Source: G963676095 sp963676095 (GTDB lineage Bacteria > Bacteroidota > Bacteroidia > Bacteroidales > Prolixibacteraceae). Taken from it: a stretch of DNA of 64,000 nt. Location of the stretch: NCBI GenBank assembly GCA_963676095.1, contig OY781040.1, forward strand, positions 4,526,001-4,590,000, read 5' to 3'. Under the pieces are notes generated by a model. The model did not search any database. It was not told the origin of the DNA and worked only from the letters and a program-made list of their open reading frames with translations. The translations under genes were made by a program, and so were the position numbers. Positions 24,955-34,070 of this stretch are shown in pieces; position 1 is the stretch's first letter, and each line of letters begins with the position of its first letter.

Positions 24955-26310
24955 TTATTTTCCTTCGTTATTATAAAACTCTGCCAATAATAACTTTGCC
25001 AGTTCTGCCCCTACTTTGCCGGCTCCGGCTTCTGTAAAATGGACATAATCAGTTTTACCCAGTGGTGGATTTGCCTTTACCCAGTCAATCATGCTTCCTG
25101 GTCCGCCCATAAAAGCTTCCAGATCCCAGAATATAGCACCTGTTTCCTCTGCCACTGCTTTTTGTATTTGTTTAATTTGTTCTATATTCTGATAGGAAGC
25201 CCATTCCCCGTTTTTCCGCCTGGCCATATCTGAAACTCCAATAAGAAGTACAGGGATATCCGGGCAAGTCATTTTTAAAAAAAGGATTTGCTTTTTCATC
25301 TGTTTCCTGTAAAAGATATAGTTTTTTGACGGATACGGGACCAGGTTTACTCCATAGTGAAGAATAAATAATCCCGGATTAATACGGTTAAGCATTTCTT
25401 TAATATGACTTTCGTCAGAGGCCGTAAAGAGCGGATATGATTGTCCCCTCATCGCAATGTTATCTACCATAATCCCTTCCTGGCTTTCCAGTGATAATCC
25501 CTGTATTGAAAGGCTATCATTTGTTCCGAAGACGAAATGGATATCTTCCGGTGTTTTGTTGAATTTGAAATCGAGAACATTTATTATCCGGGAAGGAGGT
25601 AACTTGCCTGAATAGATTTTATTCCCGGATTCGCTGACCTGCAGACTCGTGCTATCGTCAGAGGTGTAAAAAAGCTTTAGTTTGGTGTAGTCCGGCCCCG
25701 GGGCCAATTGTCTGATCCTGCTTATCCTGAACCATCCTTTTGGTTCCGGATCATTCAGGACAGCTTGTCTAAAAATCAGACTGGCATTGGTTATTCCTTT
25801 ATCTTGGAAAGAATATATTTTCCAGTTATTTTGCAAGGTTATCATGATCTTGTTGACTGGATTGTAATAGCTGTCGAGAGCAACAAAGCCTGGACCTTTA
25901 CCTCCGAATCTCTCCTGAAATTTTTTCCGGAGAACTGCTGAAATCCGGTCGTTCTCTATCTGTGAATCTCCGAAGTAAAGAATACGTACTGGTAACGGCT
26001 CTTGGTTTATATTAGCCAATTTTGAAAAAAATTTCCTTAGATGTGTGGAATCGGAAGACGAATAGATCAAACCCTCTGTCATGGTTTGTTTTTTTGAACA
26101 GGTATCCGGATAAGTGATACCCCCCGTATTTTTCTCCGGAGCTGCATTTTCCTGTTCATCAGCCACACCTGTTGGTGTCTCTTTCATCCCTGTCAGGCGT
26201 TTCTGCAGAAAATCTTCAGAAATCGACTGCTTGTTCCCGGCTATCCGGAAAATAAAAATTAACAGGATCAGTATGGACAAAAAGAATAAAAACGACCGTA
26301 TTGGTTTCAT
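24955..26310 (-). CDS. SGNH/GDSL-type hydrolase or acetyltransferase, membrane anchored
   Basis: The 451-residue product begins with a single hydrophobic segment (residues about 5-24) that should anchor it facing the periplasm, followed by a low-complexity linker to about residue 75. The SGNH domain then shows block I YFGDSQIEND with nucleophile Ser116, block III-like HYGVNLVPYPS, and a late D-x2-H in TDYVHFTEAG. It resembles the SGNH partners of MBOAT proteins (PatB, AlgX/AlgJ class). The acceptor is unknown. The gene is upstream of the MBOAT gene and ends exactly where it begins. The lytic transglycosylase gene lies 64 bp upstream on the same strand, so peptidoglycan is one plausible acceptor (inference). 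Confidence 0.83.
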   Translation of the reverse strand: MKPIRSFLFFLSILILLIFIFRIAGNKQSISEDFLQKRLTGMKETPTGVADEQENAAPEKNTGGITYPDTCSKKQTMTEGLIYSSSDSTHLRKFFSKLANINQEPLPVRILYFGDSQIENDRISAVLRKKFQERFGGKGPGFVALDSYYNPVNKIMITLQNNWKIYSFQDKGITNASLIFRQAVLNDPEPKGWFRISRIRQLAPGPDYTKLKLFYTSDDSTSLQVSESGNKIYSGKLPPSRIINVLDFKFNKTPEDIHFVFGTNDSLSIQGLSLESQEGIMVDNIAMRGQSYPLFTASDESHIKEMLNRINPGLFILHYGVNLVPYPSKNYIFYRKQMKKQILFLKMTCPDIPVLLIGVSDMARRKNGEWASYQNIEQIKQIQKAVAEETGAIFWDLEAFMGGPGSMIDWVKANPPLGKTDYVHFTEAGAGKVGAELAKLLLAEFYNNEGK

Positions 26311-26374
26311 GAGAAGCTTTTTAGCTGCTCATAAAAATAATGTTAAAATCAGGCTTTTGCAAACAGACCCACGA

Positions 26375-27991
26375 TTAGCTTTTAGGCTGGATCTTTAGTT
26401 TTTGTCCGGGCTTGATATTGGCATCTGTCAAGTTGTTTAGCTGCATAATGTCATTATTCGAAACTCCCGGGAATTGCCGGGCAATAGACCAAAGAGAGTC
26501 TCCTCTCCGAACGGTATAATAAACGAACTCTGACCCGTATTCAATTTGGGAGGAGGCTATCTCCTGCCCCGTATTGGACGAGGGGAGCCGTCTTAGCGAT
26601 TCCTGTTTCTGCGCAAAAGACATCTTATTCAGCCCGGAATAGAACTCCGATTGCCCCTGCGGAACATAAATCGCCAGCTTTTGTCCATCCCTGATCATAT
26701 TTTTATGGATGTTGTTCCAGTAGCGAAGATCGTTTATCCTTACCCGGAACCATTGTGAAATAAATCCAAGATTGTCGCCCGATTTCACGGTATAAAGAAC
26801 TCTTTCTTTACCCGCAGTCTCTGAAGGATGGTAATAGTTTTTTCCTTTTGGGATCAGGATTTCATTATTGGGAAATATTTCATTACGCTTATAGGCGAAA
26901 ATATATTCTTCATTATCGATAAAATCCGCCACTTTCTCTATGGGAACCCTTAGTGCGTAAGGTTTATCTTTTTTGGCGGGAACTATATCCAGCCTGTACT
27001 GAGGATTTAATGCTTCCAGTTCTTCCACCGGGATATTTAATATATTTGCAACTTGTTTAAAGTGAAGATAGTCATGCACCTGAATCGTGTCTGTAACCAA
27101 AGGGAAATCCGGATACCGGGGTGCCAGGTTATGATCCTGATAATAATTCATGACGTAGGCCGCTGCAATAAACGCAGGGACATATCCGCGCGTTTCCCGG
27201 GGAAGTTTGTAGTAAATTGACCAGTAATCTCTGGCTCCGCCACAACGCCTGATCGCTTTATTCACATTTCCCGGTCCGCAGTTGTAGGCCGCAATTACCA
27301 GGTGCCAGTTTTTATATATTTTGTATAAATCACTGAGATATTTTGCTGCGGCATCCGTCGCCTTTTGAGGATCGCATCGTTCGTCAACATAAGTGCCAAT
27401 TTCCAGCTTGTACATTTTGCCTGTGCCATACATGAATTGCCACAGCCCTACTGCATTAGCCCTTGATCTTGCTGAAGGGTTCAGTGCTGATTCGATAATC
27501 GGAAGATATTTCAGTTCCATGGGAAGGTTGTACTTGTCAAGTGCCTCTTCAAACATGGGAAAATAGTAGTTGGATAATCCCAGCATTACTTCTGTGAGTT
27601 CTCTTTTCCGTTGGGTATATAATTCAATAAAGTTCTTGACGGTTTTATTAAACGACAGGTCAATGTAGGAATCGATGGTTTGAAGTCGTTTTATATAAAC
27701 AGAATCAGGAATGGATACAATTTCAGTGCTGTCGTTTTCATCTCCTGTGAAGTCGATCGAGTAAGTATGTTTTACATACCAGGAATTAACAAGACTGTCA
27801 ATCTGTTCAGCAAATAAATCATTCAAATTTTCATCAGGGGCAACATATATGGATTGATATCCGTTGATTGTATCCAATGCTACGACCTCAATTCTTTTGA
27901 GTTTTTTTATCGATTCTTTTTTGAACGTTGATGCCAGTACTGTTCCTGAAAAACACAGGATAAAGAAAAGCAGTATCTGAATATTTCTCAT
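26375..27991 (-). CDS. mltD: MltD-type membrane lytic transglycosylase with LysM domains
   Basis: Lytic transglycosylases cleave peptidoglycan between MurNAc and GlcNAc, forming 1,6-anhydro ends. The 538-residue product has a signal peptide (residues 1-20), an SLT domain with catalytic Glu167 in LPIIESALNPSARS, followed by AVGLWQFMYGT and IAAYNCGPGNVNKAI, and two C-terminal LysM modules (about 404-447, VLYTVKSGDNLGFISQWF; and about 488-536, YYTVRRGDSLWSIARQF) that bind peptidoglycan. It follows parA, parB and the DUF5683 gene in an order seen in many Bacteroidota. Confidence 0.93.
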   Translation of the reverse strand: MRNIQILLFFILCFSGTVLASTFKKESIKKLKRIEVVALDTINGYQSIYVAPDENLNDLFAEQIDSLVNSWYVKHTYSIDFTGDENDSTEIVSIPDSVYIKRLQTIDSYIDLSFNKTVKNFIELYTQRKRELTEVMLGLSNYYFPMFEEALDKYNLPMELKYLPIIESALNPSARSRANAVGLWQFMYGTGKMYKLEIGTYVDERCDPQKATDAAAKYLSDLYKIYKNWHLVIAAYNCGPGNVNKAIRRCGGARDYWSIYYKLPRETRGYVPAFIAAAYVMNYYQDHNLAPRYPDFPLVTDTIQVHDYLHFKQVANILNIPVEELEALNPQYRLDIVPAKKDKPYALRVPIEKVADFIDNEEYIFAYKRNEIFPNNEILIPKGKNYYHPSETAGKERVLYTVKSGDNLGFISQWFRVRINDLRYWNNIHKNMIRDGQKLAIYVPQGQSEFYSGLNKMSFAQKQESLRRLPSSNTGQEIASSQIEYGSEFVYYTVRRGDSLWSIARQFPGVSNNDIMQLNNLTDANIKPGQKLKIQPKS

Positions 27992-28003
27992 TATTCCCCT
28001 CCT

Positions 28004-28669
28004 TTAAAATCTGATTATACAATTTATACCCACCAATCTTTGGTTCATGCACATAACTGGTTGTGGGGTCCAGTTTACCGTCAAATCGTCATTCAGGTTA
28101 AAATTAAAAAAATGAGCATCAACAGATGCATCAATAATATTAAGCGCATATAAGGCAGCTGTTCCTATGATACACAGGTCACGGTAACGACGGGCAGAAG
28201 TCATTGCATTGTCAAGCCGCTCTGTAAATTGTTGAACCTGACTCGAATTTGTAAAATCCCAACTGCCTTCAATATCCAAATCCTTGAACGAATTCGTTGT
28301 CGGATCGCTATCCGTGATATCTGAATATGCCTTTTTATATTTCACGTAATAATCGTTGTTCCAGTCAATACAGTAAATCAAGGTCGCGAGCCCCGCGTAT
28401 ATGATTGGTACCTTCCAGTATTTCTTGTTATAAATCTGTCCCAATCCTGGTAGTACAGCCGAATAAATGGTCGCTTTTCTTGGCGAATGCTCCTGCTTCG
28501 TGGATACAGAGACAGAATCTGTCTTTGCCTCCTTGTTATCAGTCTTTATTCTCTCCTGGGCATTTACCCGAATTCCTGTTGCCAAAAAAAAGATAACTGC
28601 GATAATTATTTTCAAGTGATCCAATGTCGCGTTGTTTTTTTGAACCAGTTTACCTGTTAAGATTGTCAA
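28004..28669 (-). CDS. DUF5683 membrane protein
   Basis: The DUF5683 family is found in Bacteroidota downstream of parB; its function is not established. The product has a signal-like segment (HLKIIIAVIFFLATGIRVNAQ), a PRKATIYSAVLPGLGQIYNKKYWK motif that marks the family, at least two membrane segments (IYAGLATLIYCIDWN and LCIIGTAALYALNIIDA), and a C-terminal beta-rich tail. No ATG exists near the 5' end. The frame opens with TTG at 28669 overlapping parB by 20 bp; a TTG at about 28615, immediately before KIIIAVIFFLATG, would give the most natural signal peptide. The true start is therefore uncertain. It lies 12 bp before the transglycosylase gene. Confidence 0.8.
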   Translation of the reverse strand: MTILTGKLVQKNNATLDHLKIIIAVIFFLATGIRVNAQERIKTDNKEAKTDSVSVSTKQEHSPRKATIYSAVLPGLGQIYNKKYWKVPIIYAGLATLIYCIDWNNDYYVKYKKAYSDITDSDPTTNSFKDLDIEGSWDFTNSSQVQQFTERLDNAMTSARRYRDLCIIGTAALYALNIIDASVDAHFFNFNLNDDLTVNWTPQPVMCMNQRLVGINCIIRF

Positions 28670-29549
28670 GAATGCCCATAATTCGTTCCAGATCTTTAGC
28701 TGAACCGAAAGGAATAATAATTTTTCCTTTCCCTTTATTGTTCAGTGAAAAATCAACCTTGGTCTGGAAAAATTTGCTCAGATGGTCTTTTAACTCACCA
28801 TATTCCTCCGGATATTTCCCCTTCTTTTCACTATTTTCCGGATAACTTTCCTCCTGTTGTTCTTGCCCTTTTTCATCTAAAGCCCTGACCAGGTCTTCAA
28901 CTTTCCTTACAGAAAGGTCCTCCTTCATTATTTTATCATAAATTGCCAGCTGATCTTCTGTATCCGAAACATTTACAAGGGCACGGGCATGTCCCATGGA
29001 AATGGTTTTGTCAATAATGCCTTTCTGGATGATTGTCGGAAGTTTCAGCAATCTTAAGTAATTTGATACGGTGGAACGTTTTTTTCCGACGCGCTCGCTC
29101 AGCGTTTCCTGGGTAAGCTGGCATTCTTCAATAAGCCTTTGGTATGAAAGGGCAACTTCTATCGCATCCAGGTCTTCCCGCTGGATGTTTTCAACAAGTG
29201 CCATCTCAAGCATCCCATCATCCTCAGCTGTCCTCACATAGGCGGGAACGGTTTTCAGTCCTGCAATTTTAGATGCCCTGAACCGGCGCTCCCCGGCAAT
29301 GATCTGGTATTTATCCTCGGAAACCTTTCTAAGGGTAATGGGTTGTATAATGCCGATCTTTTGGATTGATACGGCAAGTTCGTTTAATGCTGTTTCGTCG
29401 AATTTGGAACGTGGTTGAAAGGGATTGGCCTCAATTTTTTCCAGGGGGATTTCGTTGATAGACGAACTATGTAGTTCGCTGCGGGTATCCGCATCATCAA
29501 TCAATGCTCCTAATCCTCTGCCTAATGCATTCCTTTTAGCCATAGTCAT
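28650..29549 (-). CDS. parB: ParB chromosome-partitioning CTPase
   Basis: ParB binds parS sites, spreads as a CTP-dependent clamp and works with ParA to segregate the chromosome origin. The 299-residue product has the N-terminal RNALGRGLGALI motif, a ParB/Srx nuclease-like domain with NPFQPR and IIAGERRFRASK (CTP-binding), the LVENIQREDLD box, and a helix-turn-helix (LTQETLSERVGKKRSTVSNYLRLL), with a C-terminal dimerisation tail. The start may be ATG 29549 or ATG 29543 (MAKRNALG). It lies 12 bp after parA. No perfect parS palindrome was found in this window. Confidence 0.95.
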   Translation of the reverse strand: MTMAKRNALGRGLGALIDDADTRSELHSSSINEIPLEKIEANPFQPRSKFDETALNELAVSIQKIGIIQPITLRKVSEDKYQIIAGERRFRASKIAGLKTVPAYVRTAEDDGMLEMALVENIQREDLDAIEVALSYQRLIEECQLTQETLSERVGKKRSTVSNYLRLLKLPTIIQKGIIDKTISMGHARALVNVSDTEDQLAIYDKIMKEDLSVRKVEDLVRALDEKGQEQQEESYPENSEKKGKYPEEYGELKDHLSKFFQTKVDFSLNNKGKGKIIIPFGSAKDLERIMGILDNLNR

Positions 29550-29561
29550 TTCAAATATATT

Positions 29562-30362
29562 TTATTCAATTATTTTTTCCGAATTTTTAATCTTCGTTAA
29601 ATCATTCTTTTGAAGAACTTCGCGTGCAAGATCCATATAGCTCGATGCCCCTTTGGAGCCTGCGTCGTAAAGTACGGCAGGGAGTCCATAGCTGGGTGCC
29701 TCGCTTAATTTTATATTTCTGGTAATCAGTGTGTCGAAAACCATGTTCCCAAAGTGGGTCCTTACTTCTTCCAGCACCTGGTTCGACAAGTTGAGCCTAG
29801 CATCGTACATTGTAAGCAAGAACCCTTCAATTTCCAAATCCGGGTTTAAACGGGTCTGGATGATTTTTATCGTATTAAGTAACTTGCCAAGCCCTTCCAG
29901 TGCAAAATATTCACATTGGACAGGAATGATGATCGAATCTGCGGCAGTCAGGGCATTCACCGTAATAAGTCCCAACGAAGGGGAGCAATCGATGAATATA
30001 AAATCGTAATCATTTCGGATTTTTTCGATTACGATAGATAATACCTTTTCCCGGTTTGGCAGGTTAAGCATCTCTATTTCTGCACCGACGAGGTCTATAT
30101 GGGAGGGAATCAGATCCAATCCTGCAATTTCGGAATTCAGAATAATTTTTTTTGGATCGAGGTCATCAACGATGCATTCATAAATGCTTGTTTTGACATT
30201 TTTTACATCGAACCCTATTCCGGAAGTGGCATTGGCCTGCGGATCGGCATCGATGATCAACACTTTTTTCTCCAGAACAGCCAAGCTGGCAGCCAGGTTG
30301 ATGGCCGTAGTCGTTTTTCCTACGCCGCCCTTTTGATTCGCAAGTGCAATAACTTTTCCCAT
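29562..30362 (-). CDS. parA: ParA chromosome-partitioning ATPase
   Basis: ParA (Soj type) is the Walker ATPase that binds DNA non-specifically and moves ParB-parS complexes. From the ATG at 30362 the product is 266 residues and begins MGKVIALANQKGGVGKTTTA, with the deviant Walker A motif KGGVGKTT at 11-18 and the signature lysine at 11. VLIIDADPQANATSG (Walker A') and FIFIDCSPSLGLITVNAL (Walker B) follow. An upstream in-frame start would add ten residues before the conserved MGKV and is less likely. The gene leads the parA-parB-DUF5683-mltD series. Confidence 0.95.
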   Translation of the reverse strand: MGKVIALANQKGGVGKTTTAINLAASLAVLEKKVLIIDADPQANATSGIGFDVKNVKTSIYECIVDDLDPKKIILNSEIAGLDLIPSHIDLVGAEIEMLNLPNREKVLSIVIEKIRNDYDFIFIDCSPSLGLITVNALTAADSIIIPVQCEYFALEGLGKLLNTIKIIQTRLNPDLEIEGFLLTMYDARLNLSNQVLEEVRTHFGNMVFDTLITRNIKLSEAPSYGLPAVLYDAGSKGASSYMDLAREVLQKNDLTKIKNSEKIIE

Positions 30363-30586
30363 GTGTTTAATCGTGATTTTGCTATGTCTCAAAGTTAATA
30401 TTTTATGCAGAAAATGATCTTGGTTTTGATAATTTAAATTGAATTACAGTTTAATGAGTTGATCTTAATTTCTCTTGAAAATTTTCTGCCCATTGTTTCG
30501 TTATCTGTTTTTTCTCCTTTGCAAAAATAGTAATTTTTGAAAGGGAACAGAGTAGGATAAAAGTTAAATTATATAAAAGGGCAGAA

Positions 30587-30610
30587 GGCGACCCGGAACG
30601 GACAGTCGCC
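30587..30610 (-). terminator. Possible terminator of priA
   Basis: GGCGAC (30587-30592) and GTCGCC (30605-30610) form a 6-bp stem about 36 bp beyond the priA stop, followed on the minus strand by a moderately T-rich tract. The remainder of the 250-bp gap to parA shows a TATTTTTG -7-like element on the minus strand near 30525, which could serve parA. Confidence 0.35.
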
Positions 30611-30645
30611 GTGTTAGTTGCTATTGGACTAAAAAAACAGGAAAT

Positions 30646-33117
30646 TTATAGCGGATCGATATCCTGAAAGACGATTAGTCCCGAATTATTAGGAAGCGAT
30701 TTAATCCGGCTAATTTCTTCAGAAATCTGTCGTTTCCCGTTGCTTAGCCTCGCATCACGCTCCAGCTTGACCCAGATCTCCTTTTGATACCAATTCTGTA
30801 TCCTGCCGATGATTGGGTATTCCGGGCCGAGTACCCGGTCTCTGAAGATCTTTTTCAGGTTCACTGCCATCTGGCCGGCTGCCATTTCCAAACGTTCCCT
30901 GTTTTTGTGTTTGATGACAACTTTTACCAGCCTGAAATAGGGTGGATACCTGAATAATTTACGTTCGGCCATTTGACGGTTGAATAATTGCACAAAGTTA
31001 TTCCCCCCGACATCGGAAAGGACCTGGTGCATGGGTTGAGAGGTCTGGATGACTACTTTTCCCTGCCGGTTTTTTCTTCCCGCCCTACCACTCACCTGCG
31101 CAATTAACTGGAATGAGCGTTCATAAGAGCGGAAGTCAGGATAGTTTAGCAGCTGGTCAGCATCAAGTATGCCGACAACGCTTACATTATCGAAGTCAAG
31201 TCCCTTTGTGACCATCTGTGTGCCGATCAGGATGTCGATCTGATTGCTTTCCAGCTGGAAAATCAGCCTGTCATATCCTCTTTTGGCACGTGTGGTATCA
31301 AGGTCCATTCTGGCTACTTTTGCTTCGGGGAATAACAGTTTGAGCTCTTCTTCTATTTTTTCGGTACCAAACCCTTTTGTCCGGATGTCTTCTGATCCGC
31401 ATTCCCCGCAGCGGGATGGGATTGGTTCTGCATGTCCGCAGTAATGACATACCAGGGCTGAAATGTGTTTATGATAGGTCAGACTAACGTCGCAGTTTTT
31501 ACATTTTGGTATCCATCCGCATGACGGGCATTGCAGATAAGGAGCAAATCCCCGGCGGTTTTGAAACAGGATAACCTGTTCCTTTTTCATTAGAGCAGAG
31601 GTTATTTCATCATATAATTCAGGGGTCAATACCGATTTCATCTTTTTCTGGCGGGTTGCCTTTCTTACATCTGCGATGACAATTCTCGGGAGTTCAATAT
31701 TCTGATAACGCTGGGTCAGTTCAACCAATCCGTATTTTTCCGTTTTTGCATTAAAAAAGCTTTCAAAAGAAGGAGTGGCAGTCCCCAGTAATACTTTTGC
31801 CTTGTGGATCTGACCGAGTACGACCGCTACGTCTCTGGCATTATACCTGGGGGCGGGATCAAACTGTTTATAGCTGTTCTCGTGTTCTTCATCGACAATG
31901 ATCAACCCCAGGTTACTGAATGGAAGAAATACGGCAGAACGGGCTCCCAGAATGATTTGATAGGAATTTTCTTTCCTGTTCAGGATATTGAGCCAGGTTT
32001 CCACACGCTCAGCGTCATTGAATTTCGAATGATAAATGCCGGTCCTATCCCCGAATGCCCTTTTCAGACGGTTAATCAACTGGGCTGTCAACCCTATTTC
32101 CGGAACAAGGTAAAGTACCTGTTTCCCCTTGGTTAGTTGTTCTTCTATCAGTTTAATATAGACCTCCGTTTTTCCACTGGCTGTAACCCCGTGCAAGAGT
32201 ATTGGCTTGCCAGGGACCGGATACCCTTCTATCTGTTCAAGGGCTGTTTGCTGTGCCTGATTCAGATCGAAAATTTTTTGTTCCAGGTTGTACGAAAAAT
32301 CGAGCCGGCCTGTCTCCAACTCTTCGATACGGAGAATTTGTTTTTCTACCAACGAACGGAGTGTACCTTCATTTGCCCCGCTTTTTTGCAGAAGTTCTTT
32401 TTTTGCGATGCTGGTCTTTTTCTCTTCATGGTAAATGGTTTCCGAAAGGAAAGTTTTCAATAACGAAAGTTGTTTTTTTGCTTTTCCCAGGTTTTCCAAA
32501 GCCTGTCTGATTTTTTGTTCGGTCAGGGTTTGGGCATCGAGAAACACGAAAGGAGTTGTCTTGGGCCGGTAGCTTTCCGCTATTTTTTCTTCAACCAGAA
32601 CTGCATTTTTTTCGAGAAGGATTTTTATGGTGGCATATGCCGAATGTTTACCTGAAAACCGGTTAACATCCTGTATGTTTAATTGTCCGCGATCCTGAAG
32701 CATAAGCAGTAATGCTTCCTCTTCAGGAGGAAGGTCTACAGACAGTTTAAAATCAGGATTGAAGCTTATTTTTGTCTGGCTTTCAAGCTTTAATGCTGAC
32801 GGTAACGCTGCTTTGTAAACTTCGCCCAAAGTACAACAATAATAATCGGCAATCCATTCCCAGAGGATAATCTGGGCGGGATGAACGATGGGCTCGGGGT
32901 CGAGAATAGCTTCAATGTCTTTTAAATCAAATTCTCCTTCCGGAAGTTCCCGGTGAAGTTTGTATACCAGGGCCGAAAAAAATTTCCGGACACCGAACTG
33001 TACAACAACCCTCACGCCAACTTTAATGCTGGCCTGAAATGCAGGGGAAACCCTGTAGGTAAACCGGTTCCCGAGCGGAAGTGGTAATATAACATCGGCG
33101 TATAAATTGCTGAACAT
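30646..33117 (-). CDS. priA: PriA, primosomal replication restart helicase
   Basis: PriA recognises stalled forks and D-loops and reloads the replisome. The 823-residue product has the N-terminal DNA-binding region (FSNLYADVILPLPLGNRFTY), a SF2 helicase core with Walker A LLHGVTASGKTEVY (about residue 310), the DEEH box IIVDEEHENSYKQ, and a zinc-binding insertion with repeated C-x2-C pairs (CPSCGWIPKCKNC, CHYCG, CGECG; about 525-575). GTQMVTKGLDF and QVSGRAGR are helicase motifs V and VI. I start at the ATG at 33117 (MFSNLYADV); the upstream extension lacks family character. It is divergent from the ECF sigma gene. Confidence 0.94.
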   Translation of the reverse strand: MFSNLYADVILPLPLGNRFTYRVSPAFQASIKVGVRVVVQFGVRKFFSALVYKLHRELPEGEFDLKDIEAILDPEPIVHPAQIILWEWIADYYCCTLGEVYKAALPSALKLESQTKISFNPDFKLSVDLPPEEEALLLMLQDRGQLNIQDVNRFSGKHSAYATIKILLEKNAVLVEEKIAESYRPKTTPFVFLDAQTLTEQKIRQALENLGKAKKQLSLLKTFLSETIYHEEKKTSIAKKELLQKSGANEGTLRSLVEKQILRIEELETGRLDFSYNLEQKIFDLNQAQQTALEQIEGYPVPGKPILLHGVTASGKTEVYIKLIEEQLTKGKQVLYLVPEIGLTAQLINRLKRAFGDRTGIYHSKFNDAERVETWLNILNRKENSYQIILGARSAVFLPFSNLGLIIVDEEHENSYKQFDPAPRYNARDVAVVLGQIHKAKVLLGTATPSFESFFNAKTEKYGLVELTQRYQNIELPRIVIADVRKATRQKKMKSVLTPELYDEITSALMKKEQVILFQNRRGFAPYLQCPSCGWIPKCKNCDVSLTYHKHISALVCHYCGHAEPIPSRCGECGSEDIRTKGFGTEKIEEELKLLFPEAKVARMDLDTTRAKRGYDRLIFQLESNQIDILIGTQMVTKGLDFDNVSVVGILDADQLLNYPDFRSYERSFQLIAQVSGRAGRKNRQGKVVIQTSQPMHQVLSDVGGNNFVQLFNRQMAERKLFRYPPYFRLVKVVIKHKNRERLEMAAGQMAVNLKKIFRDRVLGPEYPIIGRIQNWYQKEIWVKLERDARLSNGKRQISEEISRIKSLPNNSGLIVFQDIDPL

Positions 33118-33249
33118 GGTTATGCAAACTTCGTGAAATTTATCCGGAACTGGAAATGGAAGGGGATATGGTTTGATGGTTGAATGGTTAGGAGTATGGC
33201 GTTTTTTCTGCTTCAATCACTGGTGGCGGATTCGTTTATTTGACTTTAT

Positions 33250-33879
33250 ATGTATATTCGCTTCGAATTAATTGCTTCGCGGTTGACTGGAATAAAGGAA
33301 GATATTGAAAAGAAATGGCTGCATGCCCTGAAATCAGGGGATGCGGAAGCCTTTGAGCGGGTCTTTGGTATTTATGCCAAAAGGCTGTATTATTTTGCGC
33401 TGGGTTACCTGAAGTCAAAGACGGAGGCGGAAGAAGTTGTGCAGGAGGTCTTTTACCGGATCTGGAAAAACAGGGAACAGATCAACCCTGACCTTTCTTT
33501 TAAAGCTTATTTGTTCAAAATCGCATATAATTATATTCAGGAATTGTTTTTGAAACTTTCGTATGAGAAAAAATATTTGAAAGAAGTGGTTGCCGATTCA
33601 GTGTCCTTTTCTTCTGAAACAGAAAACCAGATTAGTTACCAGTCGATTCTGGAGATGGTCGATAACGTTGTCAAACAACTACCCGAACGACAGCGTGAAA
33701 TTTTTATTATGAGAAAAAAAGAAGGCAGGTCACTGAAGGAAATAGCCGCGATTTTGGATATCTCGCCCAAGACCGTTGAAAACCACATTACCGAAGCAAT
33801 GAAAAAAATCAAGAACAAACTTTCGGGGGAAAATCTCGCAGGACTCCTTTTTTTTTCGCTTTTTATTAAAGTCTATTAA
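33250..33879 (+). CDS. ECF sigma factor (FecI-like)
   Basis: This is an extracytoplasmic-function sigma-70 factor. In the 209-residue product region 2 is seen in GDAEAFERVFGIYAKRLYYFALGYL with EAEEVVQEVFYRIWKN, and region 4 in LPERQREIFIMRKKEGRSLKEIAAILDISPKTVENHITEAMKKI, the Bacteroidota form. It ends with a hydrophobic tail (NLAGLLFFSLFIKVY). A TTG at 33286 is an alternative start near region 2; no ribosome-binding site decides. A FecR gene and SusC/SusD follow on the same strand, so it probably activates the SusCD locus when the TonB receptor and FecR signal that the substrate is present. Confidence 0.9.
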   Translation: MYIRFELIASRLTGIKEDIEKKWLHALKSGDAEAFERVFGIYAKRLYYFALGYLKSKTEAEEVVQEVFYRIWKNREQINPDLSFKAYLFKIAYNYIQELFLKLSYEKKYLKEVVADSVSFSSETENQISYQSILEMVDNVVKQLPERQREIFIMRKKEGRSLKEIAAILDISPKTVENHITEAMKKIKNKLSGENLAGLLFFSLFIKVY

Positions 33880-34070
33880 AAAAATTTTATTCGGACTAGG
33901 GGAAATTATTCCTTCGTCCATATTACTTGAGAAAAGTTTTTCAGAAAAGAAGCTTTCCCTTATTAAACAATATTTTTTGAAACATACAGAAGTGTACAAA
34001 ATATATTTTTCAAATTCAAAAAAATATTAAGGGGAAAATACTAACGGAAAATTGAAATAAAGAGTTCCAG

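Noticed and set aside
28650..30400. parS or replication origin beside parAB
   Set aside because: No TGTTTCACGTGAAACA-like palindrome, dnaA gene or DnaA-box cluster was found; CACGTG inside priA (near 31290) lacks flanking symmetry.
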